DNA of 13,171 nt from NCBI GenBank assembly GCA_001953115.1, contig LSSL01007780.1, positions 1-13,171 of the forward strand. Reading direction: 5' to 3'. This DNA is from Smittium mucronatum (Eukaryota; Kickxellomycota; Harpellomycetes; Harpellales; Legeriomycetaceae). Below are positions 8,463-13,171 of this stretch, piece by piece (position 1 is the first letter of the stretch; each line of letters starts with the position of its first letter). Under the pieces are notes generated by a model. It saw only the letters and a list, made by a program, of their open reading frames with translations, made no database searches and was not told the DNA's origin. A program made the position numbers and the translations under genes.

Positions 8463-8609
8463 TTTGATCACTTCACACTTCAAACCTACGAAACTATTAA
8501 TGACTCTTTTTGGGGTAGTATAAAAATTCTTCTTTCACTTGAGTGGAAAATTAATTGGGTGGAATACCTGATACCTCTTTATTGTAATTTTTTTATGGAG
8601 AAACTATAA
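8463..8609 (+). pseudogene. 48-codon relic-like reading, unknown
   Basis: Between TAA codons at 8460-8462 and 8607-8609 the plus strand reads 48 residues of varied composition, including FTLQTYETINDSFWGS and LEWKINWVEYLIPL. The segment 8463-8580 has about 35% G+C in surroundings near 16%. First-position G+C is the highest (about 38, 25 and 29%), as in genes. There are four tryptophans or tryptophan-adjacent acidic positions and no low-complexity sequence. No ATG opens the frame; the only ATG is near its end. It looks like an internal piece of a lost gene with both ends eroded. I do not recognise the family. Confidence 0.3.
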
Positions 8610-9299
8610 ATTTGGGTTTAAATTATTTAGAACTTAAAATAAAGGAGTCTAACTCTTACTTTTTATCTAAAAAAATCCTTAATTAAGTTTATAAATTGTT
8701 AAATTTTTGAATATTTAGGGATTTTCTTATTACTCAAATCCATAGCAAATATAAAAATAATTTCTGAAAAAAGTCTTCTAATATCCAAAATGATGATTTT
8801 TTTTTGTATAATTATGTTTATTAATGGAAAAATAGTCTACAAATCTTGAAAAATGTTGAATCGTTTCAATAATTTAGTATCAGTTTAATTAATCCTGTCA
8901 ATAAAAATGAAATTATACCATCACAAATATAAAAAAAATTTAAATATAAAGGATAAAATAATTTCGAAATAATTTTTTTATCTTTTATTATAATAAGACG
9001 GAATAAAAGTCATATTATTTAAAGATTATAAACATGATTTAAAAATATTTACTAATTTTAATTCTTGTCAAAACTTTAGTAATTATTACAAATAAATTAA
9101 TTCCACTAAAAAAATATATTAATATATATTAAATTTAAAAATTAAAAATTAAAAATTAAAATGCATTACAAAATCAATTTTGATCAGATGAGAAAAATAT
9201 TTTATATCATTTTACTGGAAAAATATTTCCGAGTTTAAAATTTAGTAAAATTTAAGATGAAAAATGGTGTATTCATAATAATATTGCAAATTTTTATAG
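8610..9299. other. AT-rich stretch with short tandem repeat
   Basis: No supported gene in the standard code. The stretch holds the AAAAATT tandem repeat listed at 9137-9161 and homopolymers such as T9 near 8800. From 9184 the plus strand is free of TGA in one frame, but it carries a TAA at 9253. Confidence 0.5.
9137..9161. repeat. 7-bp tandem repeat AAAAATT, 3.6 copies
   Basis: Three perfect copies of AAAAATT (9137-9143, 9144-9150, 9151-9157) are followed by AAAA. A short direct repeat of this kind usually arises by polymerase slippage. Confidence 0.85.
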
Positions 9300-9324
9300 T
9301 TATGTACATTTAAAAAGTACATAA
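9300..9324. repeat. Perfect 8-bp inverted repeat with 9-base loop
   Basis: TTATGTAC (9300-9307) pairs perfectly with GTACATAA (9317-9324) around ATTTAAAAA. It sits immediately upstream of the relic-like cluster beginning at 9325. There is no following T run. It could be an operator-like palindrome or chance. Confidence 0.55.
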
Positions 9325-9854
9325 TTTTCAAGAAAAAATTCGAAGAAACGATTGAGATTCTCTGGAAAAAAATTAGGAAAAATTGAGATGAAAATTGTGC
9401 AAAAATCTTCATTAAGCGCTATGAAAAGGCTAAAAAAATGTGATATATTTTTCTGTGACTCAACTATCAAATATTAAACGTATCCTATTTCAGAATTACT
9501 GATTTTTATAATGACAAAAAAATTATTCGGCCTAAAAATCACCAAAATAAAATCTTATTTCTTCCATTTTTTCTTAATTAAAAAAAAAGGGGTTTTAAAG
9601 GTACCTTCTAAATAATTTTTGGGTTTTTTCAATTAATTGATAGTTATTTAAAAAAAATCTCTAAATTCTATAAATATAGTTTTCTAAGAAATAAAGGGTG
9701 GATGAAATATTATTTTTCTGGATTTAAATTTTTTTTTTAAATTATTAAAAATACCAGTATCCGAAGTTTTATTGAATTATTATTACTCTTCAGAGTCTTT
9801 GATTATGAGCATTGGTTTTTTTGTGAACTAAAATATCAAATTTTGGTTACTTGA
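9325..9854 (+). pseudogene. Cluster of successive relic-like readings, possibly one broken gene
   Basis: Frame 1 reads 50 codons (9325-9477, TAA), then 45 more codons (9478-9615, TAA) in the same frame, including an ATG at 9511 (MTKKLFGLKITK). Frame 3 takes over at 9612 and reads 42 codons to TAA at 9738, then 37 codons to TGA at 9852-9854. The readings are varied for this DNA: basic at first (RKNSKKRLRFSGKKLGKI), later aromatic (NKGWMKYYFSGF, FDYEHWFFCEL). The handover between frames lies beside an A9 run (9580-9588) and a GGGG, a plausible slippage site. In the first part third-position G+C is the lowest (about 21/30/16). Three internal stops and a frameshift would be needed, so if this was a gene it is dead in the standard code. 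No family recognised. Confidence 0.28.
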
Positions 9855-10602
9855 AAAATATCAATTCCTCTTTAAATAATTCAAGTACCTCATTATAAAA
9901 TTGAAAGTTCATGAAAAGTGTGTTTTTTTTCCTAATTCTGATTTCTGGAATTAATATATTTAATGGGGTGAATTGAAAATTCATATTTTTTATTTATACT
10001 TACGATTTAATGAAGAAAATTTTTATAAATAAATAAAAATCCACGGCATAAAAATAGTTCAAAATCTATAAAATATATTTTTAATTAGCCTATTTAATCT
10101 AAATTTACCATTTTTTAAATTTTAAGCTCAAGAAATTTTCTTGGGGCTTTATAAGATATAACTGATTTTTATATATAAGTATGAAACATATTTTGAAGGT
10201 AAATAACCTCTTAAAAACCAATATGTGTCTTATTTTATATTTCAGATTTTTTTTGGTTATTTATAGCTTCAAATTTTTATATATTATTTAAAAAACTAAC
10301 AAAGTATATATAAAAAATGTGAAATTTGGAATTAACACTATAGAAGTTTTAAATTGACATTTTTAAAACTTGATTTTGGAAATAAATAAACTTTAAAGAT
10401 AAAATATTTGAAAGATGTGTTCAATTAAAAAAATCCTATAAATTTAAATATTTAAATGGCTTCTTGTAGAAATTAATCGAATTATTTATTTTTATATTAT
10501 AAACATGAAAAAATCTAATGTTTTTTTTCTCATGCTCTATATATTTTTTTAAATTTATTAATATTGAATAATGTCAGGATTTGAACTTTATTTAAAAATT
10601 AA
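9855..10602. other. AT-rich stretch with no recognisable gene
   Basis: Sampled lines have 11-14% G+C. I see no supported reading on either strand. A motif resembling a tRNA T-loop on the minus strand near 10577-10588 was examined and rejected. Confidence 0.55.
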
Positions 10603-10689
10603 AGTGAGGAGAAAGATAAAAACTTAATTGGTATGCTTCGTGAGCATGTATTAATACCCGAAAATTCATTTAAATCTTCCAATAGATAA
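10603..10689 (+). pseudogene. 28-codon relic-like island with internal hairpin
   Basis: Between TAA codons at 10600-10602 and 10687-10689 the frame reads 28 residues, charged and varied: SEEKDKNLIGMLREHVLIPE and then a serine-rich end. G+C falls over codon positions (about 39, 29 and 25%), the order expected of a gene. An ATG lies at 10633, inside ATGCT-TCGTG-AGCAT (10633-10647), a 5-bp stem that may be chance. GAGGAG stands at 10606-10611 but is more than 20 bases before that ATG. Probably an internal fragment of a lost gene; I do not recognise it. Confidence 0.3.
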
Positions 10690-10732
10690 ATTCAAACTTT
10701 ATCAAAAATATTTATTTTATTGTATTAAACTT

Positions 10733-10757
10733 ATATTACGTATAAAATCCGTAATAT
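10733..10757. repeat. Perfect 8-bp inverted repeat with 9-base loop
   Basis: ATATTACG (10733-10740) pairs with CGTAATAT (10750-10757) around TATAAAATC. The CG at the stem top is unusual for the local composition. There is no T run after it, so I do not call it a terminator. Confidence 0.6.
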
Positions 10758-11222
10758 CATAAAATATTTCGTTTCCACTATTTTATAATACCCGAACTTA
10801 CCCTATAATTATTTTTTTACGAAAAAAAAAAAAAATAGTTAATTTATATTAAATTGTGAGGCTAAATTAAAATCTCTATCAATATTTAACTCTACCATAA
10901 AATAAAATAAAATATTTTTATTTTTATGTTAAATTAGTCACTTCATTAGATCAATTTTTGGGAAAGAAATTTCTCATCAAAAATTATTAATTATTTACTC
11001 ATTTCTCATAAAAGAAATTTCTTATACAAAGCTTCTTTTATTTTAGAATTCTTGGATATAAAATCACTGGGATAATACCCCGTCTTTCCAGCAGTTCAGA
11101 TCCATTGGAAAAACATTACAATAAAATTCCAATTAATAAAATCTTATATCAATTTCATTAATTTAAGCTGATTTGCTATTAACCCAATTTACTACCAAGA
11201 TAAATTTTTAAACCTAATATAC

Positions 11223-11254
11223 GTCATAAACACAAAAAATTATTCATTTATGAC
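11223..11254. repeat. Perfect 8-bp inverted repeat with 16-base loop
   Basis: GTCATAAA (11223-11230) pairs with TTTATGAC (11247-11254). The loop is AT-rich. It lies about 30 bases before the ATG of the 90-codon reading at 11284, a position where an operator could sit, but nothing else supports that role. Confidence 0.55.
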
Positions 11255-11283
11255 ATGTATACTTATTTTGTGGATTTATTTAA

Positions 11284-11556
11284 ATGATTTTGGATTTTAA
11301 AGCATATCAGATATTTATATTTTTAATTCACTTTTATTTAAATCAAATTAGTATTTTTTATCTTATAATATTTTTATTAATATTTTTCTTACTGTGGCAT
11401 ATAAGTATATCACATAAATTCTCAAGAAAAAATTGGCAGAGTTTCCCACTCTCAATCAACCTGAAATGGTTTGGAAATTTTTTTCGGCCTAAAAAAATGA
11501 GATTTAAATTATTTTTTTTTGCAATAAAAGATCTCCTAGGTAATCAATATCTTTAG
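11284..11556 (+). CDS. 90-codon hypothetical protein with hydrophobic N-terminal half
   Basis: The reading runs from an ATG to TAG and is the longest ATG frame in the AT-poor-information part of the window. Residues 10-43 are almost wholly hydrophobic (Ile, Phe, Leu) and would form one long or two short membrane segments. Residues 44-90 are basic and varied, with RKNWQSF, LKWFGNFFRPKKMRF and a final AIKDLLGNQYL. The second half lies in a local G+C rise to about 30% (11401-11480) with a mild codon-position pattern (about 30/30/24). There is no ribosome-binding-site-like sequence before the ATG. The hydrophobic half is also what T-rich DNA encodes by default. It may be a small membrane protein, a relic or chance; no family recognised. 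Confidence 0.27.
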   Translation: MILDFKAYQIFIFLIHFYLNQISIFYLIIFLLIFFLLWHISISHKFSRKNWQSFPLSINLKWFGNFFRPKKMRFKLFFFAIKDLLGNQYL

Positions 11557-11902
11557 CACGAAAATTTTTCAATTTTTTCTCTAATTATTGACTGTTGGAT
11601 TTTTTAATAAACAAATTTCTAAAAAAAACCAAAAAGGAAAAGAGGACAACTTTAATCATACTCCTATCTATAAATTTAGTTTCTTGGTAAATATCAGATT
11701 TTTTTTTTCTCAAACTCATTAGTAATAAATTTTGTAATGTTCTTAGAAAATTCTAGTTTTATGTAAAGAAGATAATACTTGTAATTAATAACATCATGAT
11801 TTTTTTATTAATTTCTTTAAGCTTAGAAAAATATATTCCATATTAGAAAATTATAAAATGATGAACATTAAAAATAAAAATATTTTTCTGTAAAAAATTT
11901 TT
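11557..11902. other. Non-coding AT-rich stretch
   Basis: No supported reading. It holds A8 and T9-T10 runs and a G+C-richer patch near 11630-11660 (AAAAGGAAAAGAGGACAAC) without a start codon behind it. Confidence 0.5.
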
Positions 11903-12085
11903 TTAGAAAGAAAACTGATTTAAATACAGAATTAATTCTGGGATAAACAATAATCCATAGAATAAAACCCGTGAAAATCCTACTTTTAATCTGCATACCT
12001 TATTTTCTGGGTAAATATATTTATTTTGGATTTTGTTTAATTGTTGGATGATTATTGTGCTGACCAGACGCTTTTTTTGAACCAA
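11903..12085 (-). pseudogene. 60-codon minus-strand reading, relic-like
   Basis: The frame begins at a TTG on the minus strand (then GTT CAA AAA AAG CGT) and ends at TAA. It reads KKRLVSTIIIQQLNKIQNKY, then YPENKVCRLKVGFSRVLF, and ends with a hydrophobic run (YGLLFIPELILYL) that could be a membrane segment. Local G+C (11930-12080) is about 30% against 15-20% nearby. G+C by codon position is about 33, 20 and 30%, so first position is highest. No ribosome-binding-site-like sequence was seen before the TTG. Possibly a fragment of an old gene; not recognised. Confidence 0.22.
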
Positions 12086-12933
12086 TTTTTATAGGTTTAT
12101 TTATTTAAGCTTACTAATTTCCTAATATCTGTGTTTAGTTTTAAAACTTGCGGAAATTTTTCCTATTTAGATTTCACGATTTTTTTTTTTTGATTCTAAT
12201 AGTGATTTGAACGAATAATGAAAATGTTATTAGAAATGTTTATTTTTATAAAGAAGGAATAATATTCATTTTTTATAGTGAAATTTCCGGTATGCTAAAA
12301 GGCCTACAATAGTGTTAAATCCCAACATTAATCTTTTATGCTTAATTTGTAAGAGATAAAATAAAAAACGATTCAAGGAGATAATATAAAAAAAAAAAAG
12401 TTTATTTTTTGTGTTTAAAGATAATTTTTCATTAGTTTTATATATTTATAATAGTCGGAATATTAAAATTTTCAAATAAAAAAATTAAATTATATAAGTT
12501 TTAAAAACAAAATATTGGGAGGGAATACAAGATTTACGCAGAAAAGTGTGCTTATTAGATTTTATGATAGATAAAATATTGTTTAACTGGAGCTTTTTTA
12601 CTTTGAAATTTTTAATTTATAAGTGATGTTCTGTTATTGTAATTTTTTTTTTTTTATGTAAAGTATTTTTTAAAAAACCATTCATCTGGGGAGGGTTTTT
12701 TTTTTATCTGATTTAAAATTGATTGCCGGCTAAAATTTGGAAAGATATCTATATTCGGGGAATTTTTTTTTTTTTGATAAACCTAACCAATATAAAAAAT
12801 GTAAATTTTTCTGAAGAAGGGTTTATTTCGATTTAAACGTAGTCCATTTATAAAATGATATAAGAAATGAAGTAATAAGAAAAGTTTTACATATTACAAG
12901 TTTCAAGGATTAGATTTAATATTTCTGTTATAA
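12086..12933. other. Non-coding stretch rich in long T tracts
   Basis: No gene seen. It contains T12 (12180-12191), A12 (12388-12399), T13 (12643-12655), T10 (12696-12705) and T13 (12763-12775). Two of the T tracts follow runs of G: GGGGAGGG directly before the T10, and GGGGAA before the last T13. Confidence 0.6.
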
Positions 12934-12939
12934 AAGGAG
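12933..12939 (+). promoter_or_regulatory. Shine-Dalgarno-like AAAGGAG
   Basis: AAAGGAG is followed after five bases by the ATG at 12945, ideal bacterial spacing. The ATG frame reads only 12 codons (MVIPTKRFDSKK) before a TGA. If an indel occurred in the A6 run at 12975-12980, this start would lead into the LysM-like frame that follows. Confidence 0.35.
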
Positions 12940-13062
12940 AAACTATGGTTATTCCGACTAAAAGGTTTGATTCCAAAAAATGATCTATATAAAGTTAAAA
13001 GAGGCGACTGTTTGCACAATTTGATACAACACAACAGCATACTTATTAATAAGACCTATTAA
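12934..13062 (+). pseudogene. LysM-like fragment, probably frameshifted
   Basis: Between TAA codons at 12931-12933 and 13060-13062 frame 1 reads 42 residues. Positions 12982-13020 give DLYKVKRGDCLHN, which matches the opening of a LysM peptidoglycan-binding domain (Y-x-V-[KR]-x-G-D-[ST]-L). The following residues (LIQHNSILIN) keep the hydrophobic spacing of the first LysM helix; the usual Thr or Ser after GD is Cys. LysM domains bind the GlcNAc-containing glycan of the cell wall and occur in NlpD-type activators, lytic transglycosylases and amidases; nothing here tells which. The domain stops after about 25 of the usual 43-50 residues. A start with good ribosome-binding site lies one frame away (12945), separated from this frame by an A6 run, which suggests a slippage frameshift. 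First-position G+C (36%) exceeds second (21%), but third is also 36%. A chance match is possible. Confidence 0.33.
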
Positions 13063-13171
13063 AATTTCTGATTTTTTATTTGGGGATGAAGATAATTTAT
13101 AAAGTTTTTGTATGTAAAACAAAGCCACTTATTATTGACTTTGATTTGTTTTCTGTTACAATTAAAAATAC

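Larger units (their letters stand above)
10690..11283. other. AT-rich stretch with A14 run and two inverted repeats
   Basis: No standard-code gene. It contains the longest homopolymer in the window (A14 at 10822-10835) and two 8-bp inverted repeats (10733-10757 and 11223-11254). The plus strand in frame 1 is free of TGA from 10585 to 11250 but carries about 16 TAA/TAG codons, close to the chance rate. Confidence 0.5.

Noticed and set aside
10570..10592. Minus-strand GTTCAAATCC, like a tRNA T-loop
   Set aside because: The flanking bases do not form a five-pair T-stem, and no anticodon or acceptor stem could be built around it.
1..13171. CRISPR array, insertion sequence or transposon
   Set aside because: No repeated 20-40-base unit with spacers, no transposase-like reading and no long terminal inverted repeats were found. 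The only repeats are short simple-sequence runs and small hairpins.

Overview
This window is an extremely AT-rich, gene-poor stretch. Hand counts of sampled 60-base lines give about 30-35% G+C from position 1 to about 1190, about 25-28% to 2000, about 20% to 4500, 10-18% from about 5000 to 10500, and about 20-25% (locally 30%) after 11000. No frame on either strand gives a full-length protein in the standard code: the longest open readings are about 60-95 codons, roughly what chance allows where stop codons make up about one codon in ten. I found no convincing tRNA, rRNA, CRISPR array, insertion sequence or complete gene.

Layout. Positions 1-75 may be the 3' end of a gene entering from the left, followed by a short AT-rich spacer. 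Positions 127-1190 form the most G+C-rich block but hold only broken readings. From 1200 to 4930 there are short islands, higher in G+C than their surroundings, whose translations look more protein-like than the background (1208-1336 minus; 2117-2215, 3330-3428, 3709-3942 and 4826-4927 plus). From 4930 to 10580 the DNA is the poorest in G+C; it has a few further islands (7116-7262, 7972-8070, 8463-8609, 9325-9854), several perfect inverted repeats and simple repeats. From 10600 to the right end the G+C rises again, with islands at 10603-10689, 11284-11556, 11903-12085 and 12934-13062; the last contains a LysM-like peptide and a ribosome-binding-site-like start.

Organism. The sequence does not settle this. 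One reading is a degenerating region of a strongly AT-biased bacterial genome, such as a reduced endosymbiont, in which old genes are eroding toward about 15% G+C. Two purine-rich sites correctly placed before ATG codons (7955-7960 and 12933-12939), one terminator-like hairpin and the LysM-like peptide weakly favour this. The other reading is intergenic DNA of an AT-rich protist, including a ciliate-like one: several frames are long if only TGA stops, but such runs are also expected by chance here. No set of genes working together can be described. Most entries are low-confidence descriptions of possible relics, and the confidence values say so.
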